Origin: Geodermatophilaceae bacterium
GTDB lineage: Bacteria > Actinomycetota > Actinomycetes > Mycobacteriales > Geodermatophilaceae
Assembly (NCBI GenBank): GCA_013696785.1
Contig: JACCXW010000195.1
Location: 1-10,858, forward strand
Length of the DNA: 10,858 nt
Direction: 5' to 3'
This document shows positions 1-7,358 of the stretch, one piece after another. The notes under the pieces were generated by a model. That model was not told where the DNA came from. It ran no database searches and saw only the letters and a list, made by a program, of their open reading frames with translations. The position numbers were made by a program, and so were the translations under genes. Position 1 is the first letter of the stretch. Every line of letters starts with the position of its first letter.

Positions 1-1529
1 CCGGGAATCTGGATCGTCCCGACTGTGGCGAGGAACGCGCCGCCGCTCAACCGTCCCGCGACAAGGTTGCTCAGGACCTCGAGGTTGACCTTGCCCTTCG
101 TCACCTCGAAGGTCCCCTGGTTGTCCAGCGCGGCGGCGATCCGGTAGGTGGAGACGTTGGACAGCTGGCTCACGCTGAGGGTCGCCGTGCTGTCGTTGAC
201 GACGGCCGCGCCCGGGCTGCCGTCGGTGAGGATAGCGCTGGCACAGCTGGTGCCGACGACGAGCCTGGCGGCGTTCTCCAGGACGGAACCGCCCTGCACG
301 GTCAGGGCGGTTCCACACCCGATGTGGGTGAGCGTCCCGCGGTTGAGCAGCCGGGATCCGCCGTTGACGGTGAAGTTGTCCAGGGTGGCCGTCCCGGACG
401 TGGGGATGGTCAGGACCCCGCCACCACTGAACGTCGCGGTCGCGCCGCCGGTGAGCGAGCGGACGGTCGGATTCCCGACGAGGGTGCCGCTGCGCAGCGA
501 CAGCGCGGCGACCGTGACCCCGGCCGGAACGTCGATCGTCCCGCCGTCGAGCACGAGCATGCCGTCGCCCGCCACCGTTGCGGCCGAGACCAGCAGTGTC
601 CCGCCGGTCACGACCAGCTCCCCGGGGGCCGGCACGGTGTAGCTGCCGCCGGTGGTGCCGGCCGGCGCCACCTTCAGCGATCCGGCGGTGACGGCCACGC
701 TGCCGCGGTTGTCCAGCGGCGCGTCCAGGCTGTAGGTGTCGGTCGCCTCCTGTGCCACGACGAAGTCTGCGCCGGCGTCGTTGACGACCACCGAGCCGGC
801 GGAGCCGTCGGAATAGATCCGGTGTCCGCAGCTGCTCGCGGCGGTGAAACGTCCCGAGTTCTGCAGCACTGCGCCGTTGTATAGGTACAGGTAGTCGTAG
901 CACTCGTCGTGCGTCAGTGTCCCCTGGACGACGAGGCGGCGGCCGTTGTCCAGAACCAGGCCGTTCGTCGTGACGGACGTGCCGGTCGCCAGCGTCGTCG
1001 TACCCGCACCGGTGAGGATGGCGTTGTCCGACAGCGTCGGCGCCCCGGTCAGCACTACGTCGGCGGTGCCGCCGACCGTCCCGCCCATTCGGATCTGCAG
1101 GTCGTTGATGATCGAGTCGCTGGTGCCGCTTCCGGAGCCGATCGTCAGGGTGCCGCCGTCGATGGTCAGGCTCGGTCGTACCGAGCCCTGGGTGGAGAAG
1201 TCGATGCCGGCGATCGTGCGCCCCAGGGATACGTAGGACACGGCCGTTCGTACCGGCGCCGTCGCCACGCAGGCGACGTCGGTCGTCAGTGGGATGCGCC
1301 CGCCGCTCTGTCCGCCCGCGCTCAGCGACCAGTTGGAGCTGAGCGTCCAGCTCGTGCTCGTGGCACCGGTCCAGTAGACCGAGCACGGTGCGGTGGCGGC
1401 CGCGGAGGCCGGCGGAACGGGTGCCAGGGCGGCGAGGCCGAGCACGGCCGCAGTGACGAGAACGGTACGCCGCCGGGTCGCCGCTGCCGGTTGTACGACG
1501 AGGGTGGCCGAGGAACGTGCTGCTGACAT
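1..1529 (-). CDS. Secreted Thr/Gly-rich repeat protein, probable beta-helix adhesin-like (3' part missing)
   Basis: The frame is open without a stop from an ATG at 1529 through the left edge, about 509 codons, so the C-terminus is outside the window. Residues 1-43 look like a signal peptide: Arg-rich stretch (RRR at 19-21), hydrophobic core 22-36, and an ASA-type cleavage site near 43. The mature protein opens with a W-x-G...W...N-W motif (about 52-66), common at the start of secreted beta-stranded repeat proteins. It continues as short Val/Leu strands separated by Gly/Asn/Asp turns (such as LDNGG, DGGT, TGGT), typical of right-handed beta-helix passenger domains. A module of about 95 residues occurs twice (about 193-287 and 387-485), each copy with two similarly placed cysteines. 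I infer an extracellular structural or adhesive protein; no catalytic motif is visible. The start choice rests on the signal peptide; GAGAG lies rather far upstream. It is divergent from the DUF1800 gene. Confidence 0.75.
   Translation of the reverse strand, partial: MSAARSSATLVVQPAAATRRRTVLVTAAVLGLAALAPVPPASAAATAPCSVYWTGATSTSWTLSSNWSLSAGGQSGGRIPLTTDVACVATAPVRTAVSYVSLGRTIAGIDFSTQGSVRPSLTIDGGTLTIGSGSGTSDSIINDLQIRMGGTVGGTADVVLTGAPTLSDNAILTGAGTTTLATGTSVTTNGLVLDNGRRLVVQGTLTHDECYDYLYLYNGAVLQNSGRFTAASSCGHRIYSDGSAGSVVVNDAGADFVVAQEATDTYSLDAPLDNRGSVAVTAGSLKVAPAGTTGGSYTVPAPGELVVTGGTLLVSAATVAGDGMLVLDGGTIDVPAGVTVAALSLRSGTLVGNPTVRSLTGGATATFSGGGVLTIPTSGTATLDNFTVNGGSRLLNRGTLTHIGCGTALTVQGGSVLENAARLVVGTSCASAILTDGSPGAAVVNDSTATLSVSQLSNVSTYRIAAALDNQGTFEVTKGKVNLEVLSNLVAGRLSGGAFLATVGTIQIP
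77..372 (-). repeat. Internal duplication, copy B of the repeat protein module
   Basis: This encodes residues about 387-485. The landmarks correspond to copy A: VNGG, GTLTH-x-x-C, GSVLENAA, TSC, DGSPGAAVVND, a TY motif, LDNQG and VTKGKVNL. The two cysteines sit in equivalent places, so each module may carry its own disulfide. A further copy could lie beyond the left edge. Confidence 0.7.
670..953 (-). repeat. Internal duplication, copy A of the repeat protein module
   Basis: This encodes residues about 193-287. Its landmarks are LDNG, then GTLTH-x-x-C, GAVLQNSG, SSC, DGSAGSVVVND, a TY motif, then LDNRG and VTAGSLKV. The same landmarks recur in the same order in copy B. The match is easier to see in protein than in DNA, which suggests an old duplication rather than a recent one. 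Confidence 0.7.
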
Positions 1530-1731
1530 GGGCCGTCTACCGACTCTCTCAGGGGCTGCAGGCCAGCGCAGCCGCGCGGCCCAACGCCGTGAGCATACCG
1601 CTGAGCTTGCTGAGCGTAGCAATGCCACTACTTTAAGCTATAAAAGCTACATACCCTAAGTAGGTGTTTCGCTACGCTCCGTAGCAATCGGCGCTAGCAT
1701 CAGGCCACACCCACTACTGAAGCGGTCGCCC
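1530..1731. promoter_or_regulatory. Divergent AT-rich promoter region with repeated GTAGC/GCTAC elements
   Basis: This 202-bp gap separates the divergent starts of the repeat protein and the DUF1800 gene and should hold both promoters. Bases about 1621-1670 are strikingly AT-rich against the rest of the window. The 9-mer CGTAGCAAT occurs at 1615-1623 and again at 1680-1688. A perfect 6-bp inverted repeat GCTACG-CTC-CGTAGC lies at 1671-1685, TTGCT-N6-AGCAA at 1607-1622, and CCTA-AG-TAGG at 1655-1664. TACTTT at 1629-1634 fits the actinobacterial -10 pattern TANNNT on the plus strand, and TAGGGT (minus strand, 1661-1656) fits it in the other direction. I cannot assign either promoter with certainty or name the regulator. 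Confidence 0.55.
1671..1685. promoter_or_regulatory. Inverted repeat GCTACG-CTC-CGTAGC, candidate operator
   Basis: This is a perfect 6-bp inverted repeat with a 3-bp spacer, 46 bp before the DUF1800 start. Its right arm is part of the 9-mer CGTAGCAAT, which also occurs at 1615-1623, next to the divergent gene. Recurrence of the half-site favours protein binding over an RNA hairpin. The binding protein is unknown. Confidence 0.4.
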
Positions 1732-3249
1732 ATGCGCACAACGCTCGACACCTATCCGGCCAGCCACCCTGGCTCGCCACGCTTCGATCCCACTCGGGTC
1801 CGGCCCGTTCCCGGCGGTACGCAAAGCCGCTCAAGCTTCGTCGGCTCGGATTCGATCCTCTCCGACGACCAGGACCTGCACCTGCTGCGGCGGGCCACCT
1901 TCGGCCCGACCCCGACGCTGCTGGCCGACATCCGACAGCGCGGCGCGGCAACCTGGCTGGACGAGCAACTGCAACCGGCCCAGATCGACGACGCGGCGAT
2001 GGACTCGCTGTTGCGGCGCTACACGTTGATCAGCGCACCGCTCAGCCAGTTGCTCTCGCTCACCGAGCCGAGACTGGCCTCCACCCAACTTGTCGCTGCC
2101 ACGTTCGCCCGTCAAGTATGGAGCAAACGCCAGCTCTTCGAGGTGATGGTCGACTTCTGGAGCAATCACTTCAACGTCTTCACCCCGCACGTCGCCACGT
2201 ACATTACGAAGCCCATCGAGGACCGCAGCGTCATCCGGCCGAACGCACTCGGGCGGTTCGAGGATCTGCTGCTCGCCAGTGCGAAGAGCCCGGCGATGCT
2301 CGCGTGGCTGAACAACGAGGACTCCCAGAAGGACGAGCCGAACGAGAACTACGGCCGCGAGCTGCTGCAGCTGTACACGGTGAGTCCCGCCGCGGGGTAC
2401 TCGGAGGCCGATGTCCTCAACAGCGCTCGGATCCTGACCGGTCGTTCCACCGACGACCTCGGGTCCTTCCTGTACAAGAAGGACTCGCACCACGTCGGCA
2501 CGGTCAAGGTGATGACCTGGTCCTCGGCCAACGCTTCGGCGACCGGCGGAATGGCTGTCGGGGACAGTTACCTGCGCTACCTGGCCCGGCATGAGCAGAC
2601 CGCGCACGCACTGTCCCGTAAACTTGCGATCCGGTTCGTCAGCGACGATCCTCCGCCGGCGCTGGTGGAGATGCTCGCCGGCGTGTACCTCGACGGGGGT
2701 ACGGCGATCGTGCCGTGGCTGCGGGCCTTGTTCGAATCACCGGAGTTCGCCGCGGCGGTTGGGCGGAAGACCCGGCGGCCGACCGAGGACATCATCGTCA
2801 CGGCGCGGGTGCTCGGCCTGCAGCCGCCGACGACGGGTGTCAAGCCGATCGGAACTTTGGTGGCCGACTGCGGCCGGATGGGCCAACCTCCGCTCGGTGA
2901 GTTCGAGGTGACCGGTTACTCCGATGTCGCCTCCGGTTGGTACTCCGTGAGCGCCACGCTCGGACTGTGCAACCTGCACCGCAGCATTGCCCGCGGCTAT
3001 CCCAAGACGCTGCCGCGCCCGGAACTGAGCACGTTGCTCGCCGGGCCTGCCATGGCGACCCACGGCGCGATGGTCGACCGACTCAGCGTTGCCCTGACCG
3101 GGCAGACCCTCCGTACCGATCACCGGAACGCCCTGCTGGCCTACGCCGGGATGACCGCGTCTCAAACCTACAACCAGGCATCGGTGAATCTGTGGCTCGC
3201 AGACCTGACCGAGATGGTGCTCGACTCCCCCTACCTGAAGCTCCGATGA
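1732..3249 (+). CDS. DUF1800 family protein
   Basis: This 505-residue protein is of usual length for the DUF1800 family, whose biochemical function is not established. Family landmarks appear in order: LLRRATFGPT (51-60), a W-L-x-x-Q-L segment (75-80), FWSNHFNVF (142-150), a VIRPNALG-F-DLL block (168-180), SPAMLAWLNN (186-195), and the signature PNENYGRELLQLYT (203-216) followed by a DV...AR.LTGR stretch (228-238). The N-terminal 45 residues are polar, Pro/Ser-rich, with no signal peptide or membrane segment. Its TGA stop overlaps the ATG of the DUF1501 gene (ATGA), a typical sign of translational coupling; such pairs are common in bacteria. The ATG at 1732 has only a weak GAAG upstream, so the exact start is less certain than the gene. 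I infer that it works with the DUF1501 protein, perhaps as a Tat co-passenger. Confidence 0.9.
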   Translation: MRTTLDTYPASHPGSPRFDPTRVRPVPGGTQSRSSFVGSDSILSDDQDLHLLRRATFGPTPTLLADIRQRGAATWLDEQLQPAQIDDAAMDSLLRRYTLISAPLSQLLSLTEPRLASTQLVAATFARQVWSKRQLFEVMVDFWSNHFNVFTPHVATYITKPIEDRSVIRPNALGRFEDLLLASAKSPAMLAWLNNEDSQKDEPNENYGRELLQLYTVSPAAGYSEADVLNSARILTGRSTDDLGSFLYKKDSHHVGTVKVMTWSSANASATGGMAVGDSYLRYLARHEQTAHALSRKLAIRFVSDDPPPALVEMLAGVYLDGGTAIVPWLRALFESPEFAAAVGRKTRRPTEDIIVTARVLGLQPPTTGVKPIGTLVADCGRMGQPPLGEFEVTGYSDVASGWYSVSATLGLCNLHRSIARGYPKTLPRPELSTLLAGPAMATHGAMVDRLSVALTGQTLRTDHRNALLAYAGMTASQTYNQASVNLWLADLTEMVLDSPYLKLR

Positions 3250-4559
3250 ACCCGCAGGGAGGCGTTCCCGCCTGCTTGATGTCCACCGAGAGCCGTGTCT
3301 TGGCCGCCGCCGAGACCGTGTCGGCCGAGCTGGGCGCGCAGAAGAAGCTGTGGGACCGCGGGTTCACCCGCCGCCGGCTCCTCGCCGGCGCCGGTATGGT
3401 CGCCGTCGCATCGATCGGCTCGCAACTGGTGACGACGAAGCACGCGTACGCCGCCGCCGGAACCAGCAACGGTAAGACGCTGGTGACGGTCTTCCTGCGC
3501 GGCGGAATGGACGGGCTGGCGACGGTGGTACCCCGCAACAACCCGACCTACATCGAGGCACGCGGCACCATCGGCATCCCGACCTCGACGCTGTTGAACC
3601 TGGACAGCACGTTCGGCATGCATCCCTCGTGCGCGCCGCTCTATCCGCTATGGCAGTCGGGAAAACTCGGCATGGTGCATGCGGTCGGCTCGCCGAGCTC
3701 CGACCGCGACCACTTCGCCTCCCAGGCGAGGATGGAGAAGGGCGAGGACACCGCCACCATCCCGAGCGGCTGGCTCGATCGTGCCTTGCTACTGGCCGGA
3801 CCCGGTACGACGTTCCGTGCAGTCTCCGAGGGCAACACGGTCGCTGCGTCGTTGCAGGGCGATAACGACACCGTTGCCATGCAGGGCATCGGTGCGCTGG
3901 TCTTCACCAACCCCGCACCAAATCTCGCCTCGTCGCTGAGCGCCCTGTACACCGGGCTGGACAACCCGATCGAAGGACTCATGGAGACCGCCATCGCGGC
4001 CGTCGCCGCCGCAACGCCCATTCGGGCGACGCCGCCCGGACCGGCGACCGGCGCCGTCTACAGCGTGGACAGCTTCGGTACGGCGATGGCCGACATCGCC
4101 CGCCTGATCAAGGCCGATGCGGGCCTGCGAGTGGCGACCGTGGACTTCGGCGGCTGGGATCTGCACACGAACGCAGGGGTCTGGGACGACGGTGACCAGA
4201 AGAACTTCCTGGCCGACTTCAGCAAGACGATGGCCGCCTTCGCCACGGACATCGGCAGCCACATGGCCGATGTCACCGTCGTGACGATGTCGGAGTTCGG
4301 CCGCCGGCTGGAGATGAACGGCAGTGGCGGCACCGACCACGGGTTCGGTGGCCTGATGTTCCTGATGGGGGGAATGGTCAGGGGCGGGCGGATGCATGGC
4401 GATTGGCCCGGGTTGGAGACGCTCGACCACGGCGATCTGACGATCGCCAACGACTACCGCGACATCCTCTCCGAAGTCGCGCAGAAGACGTTGAACCTCG
4501 GCAATGTCAGCACGCTCTTTCCGAGGTACACCGCCGTTCCGAAGGGTGTCATGGTTTGA
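3246..4559 (+). CDS. DUF1501 family protein with Tat signal
   Basis: DUF1501 proteins are related to the alkaline phosphatase/sulfatase fold, but their reaction is not known. From the ATG at 3246 the product is 437 residues. Residues 40-70 form a twin-arginine signal: FTRRRLLAGAG, a hydrophobic stretch to about 62, and an AYA-A cleavage site near 69. Family motifs follow: VFLRGGMDGL (82-91), the block containing SDRDHF-SQ after the GMVHAVGSPS segment, VDFGGWDLHTN, VVTMSEFGRR, and G-G-TDHG-GG near the C-terminus. The His/Asp/Glu-rich motifs would suit metal binding, but I cannot assign a catalytic nucleophile. The start overlaps the DUF1800 stop by 4 bp. An in-frame ATG at 3279 would give 426 residues and keep the Tat signal, with GGGAGG 16 nt upstream. 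The open frame upstream of 3246 lies inside DUF1800. It converges with the tmsB-like gene with a 12-bp gap. Confidence 0.9.
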   Translation: MNPQGGVPACLMSTESRVLAAAETVSAELGAQKKLWDRGFTRRRLLAGAGMVAVASIGSQLVTTKHAYAAAGTSNGKTLVTVFLRGGMDGLATVVPRNNPTYIEARGTIGIPTSTLLNLDSTFGMHPSCAPLYPLWQSGKLGMVHAVGSPSSDRDHFASQARMEKGEDTATIPSGWLDRALLLAGPGTTFRAVSEGNTVAASLQGDNDTVAMQGIGALVFTNPAPNLASSLSALYTGLDNPIEGLMETAIAAVAAATPIRATPPGPATGAVYSVDSFGTAMADIARLIKADAGLRVATVDFGGWDLHTNAGVWDDGDQKNFLADFSKTMAAFATDIGSHMADVTVVTMSEFGRRLEMNGSGGTDHGFGGLMFLMGGMVRGGRMHGDWPGLETLDHGDLTIANDYRDILSEVAQKTLNLGNVSTLFPRYTAVPKGVMV

Positions 4560-4571
4560 CCGTTCGGAGAC

Positions 4572-5810
4572 CTACCAGTTCGGGCGCAACGGATAGGCGG
4601 CCTCTCCGCCGCTCGCCTTGACTCCGAGCAGCTGGTGCAGCTGGATGTGGTCCTTCTCGAAGCCGATTCTCGAACCGGTCATGTACAGCGCCCAGATGCG
4701 CGCGCGGGCGAGCCCGACCTCGGCAACGGCCTCGTCCCAATGCTCGTTGAGATTCGCGCACCATCCGGCGAGCGTCATCGCGTAGTGCTCGCGCAGGCAT
4801 TCCATGTGCCGGAGCTCGAAGCCGGAGTCCTGCATGACCGACGCGATGCGCCCGACGCCCATCAGTTCCCCGTCGGGGAAGACGTAGCGGGGGATGAAAC
4901 CCGAGGCCTTCACCGGCTGTGTCGTGGTCGGCCGGGTGATGCAGTGGTTGAGCATCCGGCCCTGTGGGCGCAACTTCGCGAACAACCGGGCGAAGTACGC
5001 CGGCAACTCGCGCTCGCCGACATGCTCGGTCAACCCGATGGAGGACACCGCGTCGAAGCCGTCCTCGGGAACGTCGCGGTAATCGAGGTGGCGAACCTCG
5101 GCGAGGTCGGCCAGCCCCTCCTGGGCGATGCGCTTCTGGGCGAATTCGGCCTGCTGCTCGGACAGCGTCACCCCCAGCGCGCGTACGCCGTACTTTGACG
5201 CGGCGTGGATGACCATGCCGCCCCAGCCACAGCCGACGTCGAGCAATCGCATTCCTGGCTCGAGCCCGAGCTTGCGAGCGACCAGATCGTGCTTGGCCTC
5301 CTGCGCCTGCTCCAGGGTCGCCTCCATGGTCGGGTAGACCGCGCAGGTGTACGTCATCGACTCGCCAAGCACAAGACGGTAGAAGCGGTTGGACACGTCG
5401 TAGTGGTGTGAGATGGCGGTGCTGTCCCTGCGGCGGGAGTGTCGCCAGCCGTGCAACCGCACCTCCTCGGCGGGCTTAGGCACGGGCTGCAAGGTACGCA
5501 GCCCGAGACCGCGCAGGATCTCCAGCCGCTCGTTCCAGGACAGGTCTCCGACGGTGTCGCCGGTCAGCAGCATGAGGGCGTCGTACAGGTCGCCGCCGAC
5601 CTCGAGGTCACCGGAGACAAAGGCCCTGGCCAGGCCGAGCTCGTGTGGGGATGTCACGAGGTAGTTCAAGGCGCGCTGGCGCCGGATCGCGATACGGACG
5701 GAAGCGTTGGCAGGCCCAGAACTGCTGCCGTCGTAGGCGTCCACCGCGATCGGCAGCTCTCCGAACGCATGCCCGAGCACCTCGGCTACCGGACGTCGGT
5801 GGCTGGTCAA
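4572..5810 (-). CDS. tmsB: Cyclopropane-fatty-acid-synthase-family SAM methyltransferase (TmsB/UfaA1-like)
   Basis: This is a cytoplasmic, membrane-associated SAM-dependent methyltransferase of 412 residues. The family transfers a methyl to the double bond of unsaturated acyl chains in phospholipids. Visible motifs are HYDVSNRFY (136-144), MTYTCAVY (152-159), the SAM loop LLDVGCGWGGM (189-199), and an E-H pair (262-263) in the GLTEHVG segment. In mycobacteria and relatives, the member next to a FAD-binding reductase makes the 10-methylene intermediate of 10-methylstearic (tuberculostearic) acid, rather than a cyclopropane ring. I infer that role here because the upstream gene is that reductase, in the tmsA-tmsB order and only 12 bp away. 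The start is a TTG with GGAGGAG 5 nt upstream. A plain cyclopropane synthase is the alternative. No tmsC-like third gene follows: the next gene is convergent. Confidence 0.88.
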   Translation of the reverse strand: MTSHRRPVAEVLGHAFGELPIAVDAYDGSSSGPANASVRIAIRRQRALNYLVTSPHELGLARAFVSGDLEVGGDLYDALMLLTGDTVGDLSWNERLEILRGLGLRTLQPVPKPAEEVRLHGWRHSRRRDSTAISHHYDVSNRFYRLVLGESMTYTCAVYPTMEATLEQAQEAKHDLVARKLGLEPGMRLLDVGCGWGGMVIHAASKYGVRALGVTLSEQQAEFAQKRIAQEGLADLAEVRHLDYRDVPEDGFDAVSSIGLTEHVGERELPAYFARLFAKLRPQGRMLNHCITRPTTTQPVKASGFIPRYVFPDGELMGVGRIASVMQDSGFELRHMECLREHYAMTLAGWCANLNEHWDEAVAEVGLARARIWALYMTGSRIGFEKDHIQLHQLLGVKASGGEAAYPLRPNW

Positions 5811-5815
5811 CGTGG

Positions 5816-5822
5816 CTCCTCC
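5816..5822 (-). promoter_or_regulatory. Strong ribosome binding site GGAGGAG deciding the TTG start of tmsB
   Basis: On the minus strand GGAGGAG directly follows the TAG stop of the upstream reductase and stands 5 nt before TTG at 5810. This near-ideal Shine-Dalgarno position supports TTG as the true start. It also indicates that the second gene has its own initiation within a shared mRNA. Confidence 0.75.
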
Positions 5823-7202
5823 CTATCTGCCGCGCACGGTCTTGTTGAACAAGTCCAACAAGCGATCACCGGGGTCGTATTTCGCCTTGAGCTCCCGGTA
5901 GCAGTCCCCGTTGTAGAGCCGCCAGAACTCCCCTTCGGGGTAGAACGAGGTCGAGTACAGCGACTTGCGCCCGCCGAGGCTAGTGACTTCTTCCTCGATC
6001 CGGCGGTTGTGGGTTCCGTCCTCCTCGTCCGGCCGGAGCGCCACGGTCGACCAGAACCCCACGTTGACGTACAGCGTTGCGGGATCCAGCCGGTACAGCT
6101 GCCAGACGGCACTGGGGTCGCGCTGCTTCAGGGGGCAGATCCACACCGGGCTGATACCGGTGTCTCGATGCAGGAAGTCGAGGAACTCCGCGGCCCGGTC
6201 CACTGGGATCTCCACGTCCTGGACGACCCGCTCCTCGGTGGGCTTGCCCCTGGCCCGGTCGACTCGGCCCATCACCCCGTACCGCTGTTCCAGGCCGATC
6301 ACCTTCCAGTACGTGTCCGAGCGCAGGTAGCGCTTTGGCACCAGCCGGCGAACCCACGGGACCTGTACGCCGAAGGCCCGCGAGCACCAGAACCAGTCGG
6401 TGTCCCACCGCCATAGGTAGTCCCGGGTGCTCAGGTAGTCCTCGCGCCGTTGCTGCAAGGAGCGGTAGTAGATGTCCATGCCCGTGTAGTCGCTGGTGAA
6501 GGGGGCGTGGTCGACGAAGGTCCCGATGGTGCAGTAGAGCTCGTCAGGGCCGAAGACTGTTCCGTCGACGAAGTCGACCGGGACACCGTCGTAGCTCGCG
6601 CTGCCGCAGATGTCGCCTAGCGCGGCGAGGAACGAGTCGGCGTCGGCGTACGGGAGGTGCTGCAGCCGGACGTACGTTCCCACCGGCTCCAACTCGATCC
6701 GTAACCGGGTCGCGTAGCCCAACGTCCCGTAGGAGTTCGGGAAGCCGTAGAACAGATCCGCGTGTTCGTTGTCCGGCCGTGCGGTGACGATGCGGCCGTC
6801 GCCGGTCAGGACGTCGAAGTCCAGCACCGACTCGTGCGGGGTGCCGTTGCGAAACGACGACGACTCGATGCCGAGCCCCGTGACGGCTCCACCGAGCGTG
6901 ATGGTCTTGAGTTGCGGGACGACCAGCGGCATGAGCCCGTGCGGCAGCGTCGCGTCCACGAGGTCTTCATACGTCGTCATTCCGAGTACGTCAGCGGTGC
7001 GGGCAGCCACATCCACGGCCAGGACGCCGGCGAAGGCCGACACGTCCAACCGCTGTCCGGGAGCGGTCGTGCGGGGTCGGAACAGATTCGAGGTGCGTTT
7101 CGCCAGCCGAACCGGAGCATCGGGTGGCAGGTCGGCGTACGCACTGCGAAGCTGCTGGACAGCGTGGTCGTAGCGCTGCCGTGATCCCGAGGCAACTGTC
7201 AC
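5823..7202 (-). CDS. tmsA: FAD-binding oxidoreductase (TmsA-like 10-methylene reductase)
   Basis: The product has 459 residues. It has the FAD-binding (PCMH-type) fold of the family that includes DHCR24/DWARF1 sterol reductases. The flavin domain spans about 57-175, with segments VLAVDVAARTADVLGMTTYEDL and LPHGLMPLVVPQLKTITLGGAVTGLGIESSS, the Gly-rich cofactor-binding loop. The N-terminal block APVRLAKRTSNLFRPR is typical of the actinobacterial members paired with the methyltransferase. In those pairs the enzyme uses reducing power to convert the 10-methylene acyl chain to 10-methyl. It is probably cytoplasmic at the membrane; I see no signal peptide. The start is GTG at 7202: an in-frame TGA lies two codons upstream, so no earlier start is possible. 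It is the first gene of a two-gene operon and divergent from the Nudix gene. I am confident of the family, and somewhat less of the exact substrate, which rests on gene pairing. Confidence 0.87.
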   Translation of the reverse strand: MTVASGSRQRYDHAVQQLRSAYADLPPDAPVRLAKRTSNLFRPRTTAPGQRLDVSAFAGVLAVDVAARTADVLGMTTYEDLVDATLPHGLMPLVVPQLKTITLGGAVTGLGIESSSFRNGTPHESVLDFDVLTGDGRIVTARPDNEHADLFYGFPNSYGTLGYATRLRIELEPVGTYVRLQHLPYADADSFLAALGDICGSASYDGVPVDFVDGTVFGPDELYCTIGTFVDHAPFTSDYTGMDIYYRSLQQRREDYLSTRDYLWRWDTDWFWCSRAFGVQVPWVRRLVPKRYLRSDTYWKVIGLEQRYGVMGRVDRARGKPTEERVVQDVEIPVDRAAEFLDFLHRDTGISPVWICPLKQRDPSAVWQLYRLDPATLYVNVGFWSTVALRPDEEDGTHNRRIEEEVTSLGGRKSLYSTSFYPEGEFWRLYNGDCYRELKAKYDPGDRLLDLFNKTVRGR

Positions 7203-7230
7203 GCGTCAATCTTGGCTCACGCATCCGACA

Positions 7231-7246
7231 ACCGCCCGGCGGCGGT
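7231..7246. promoter_or_regulatory. GC-rich hairpin in the tmsA leader
   Basis: ACCGCC (7231-7236) and GGCGGT (7241-7246) form a perfect 6-bp stem around a CGGC loop, 29 bp upstream of the tmsA GTG. If the transcript starts upstream of it, the hairpin would stand in the 5' leader and could affect translation. It may equally be chance in GC-rich DNA. The rest of 7203-7338 shows no clear promoter to me. Confidence 0.3.
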
Positions 7247-7338
7247 CGCTCGCCAGGGCGGTGTCGTGCTTGCGGTCGGCGCTGCGTCGCGACCGCGGCA
7301 ACGATGGTGTCCCGTCGCCATCGTCCTCATCCCGCTCG

Positions 7339-7358
7339 CCTGCCAATAGTCTGGCAGG
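7339..7358. promoter_or_regulatory. Perfect 20-bp hyphenated palindrome over a -10 box, candidate operator of the Nudix gene
   Basis: CCTGCCA (7339-7345) and TGGCAGG (7352-7358) are perfect 7-bp inverted arms around a 6-bp spacer. The palindrome ends one base before the GTG start at 7359. TAGTCT at 7347-7352 fits the actinobacterial -10 pattern TANNNT and would place the transcript start at about the GTG, giving a leaderless mRNA. A protein bound here would block that promoter. It lies 137 bp from the tmsA start, so it could also bear on the divergent operon. I do not recognise the regulator. Confidence 0.5.

Noticed and set aside
324..1526. Plus-strand open frames opposite the repeat protein gene
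   Set aside because: The minus-strand frame is open throughout, has a signal peptide and a repeated module. The plus-strand products are Arg/Gly/Ala-rich without domains.
1831..2607. Minus-strand open frame of 258 codons inside DUF1800
   Set aside because: It lies opposite the conserved DUF1800 motifs and encodes a sequence without recognisable features.
2937..3245. N-terminal extension of the DUF1501 gene to an ATG at 2937
   Set aside because: It would lie entirely within DUF1800 and place the Tat signal about 140 residues into the protein. The ATG at 3246 overlaps the DUF1800 stop as expected.
3260..3273. Small inverted repeat AGGCG-TTCC-CGCCT after the DUF1501 start
   Set aside because: It is inside coding sequence, has a short stem and no U tract, so neither a terminator nor a proven regulatory hairpin.
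4560..4571. Possible terminator between the convergent DUF1501 and tmsB genes
   Set aside because: Only 12 bp separate the stops and there is no inverted repeat or U tract there.
5439..6416. Long open plus-strand frame of 325 codons opposite tmsA and tmsB
   Set aside because: It spans the junction of two well-recognised genes on the other strand, has a low-complexity composition and no recognisable motif. It is the usual mirror frame of GC-rich coding DNA.
7286..7293. Palindrome GTCGCGAC in the tmsA-Nudix intergenic region
   Set aside because: An 8-bp palindrome of this composition is expected often in GC-rich DNA, and it has no repeat or promoter context.
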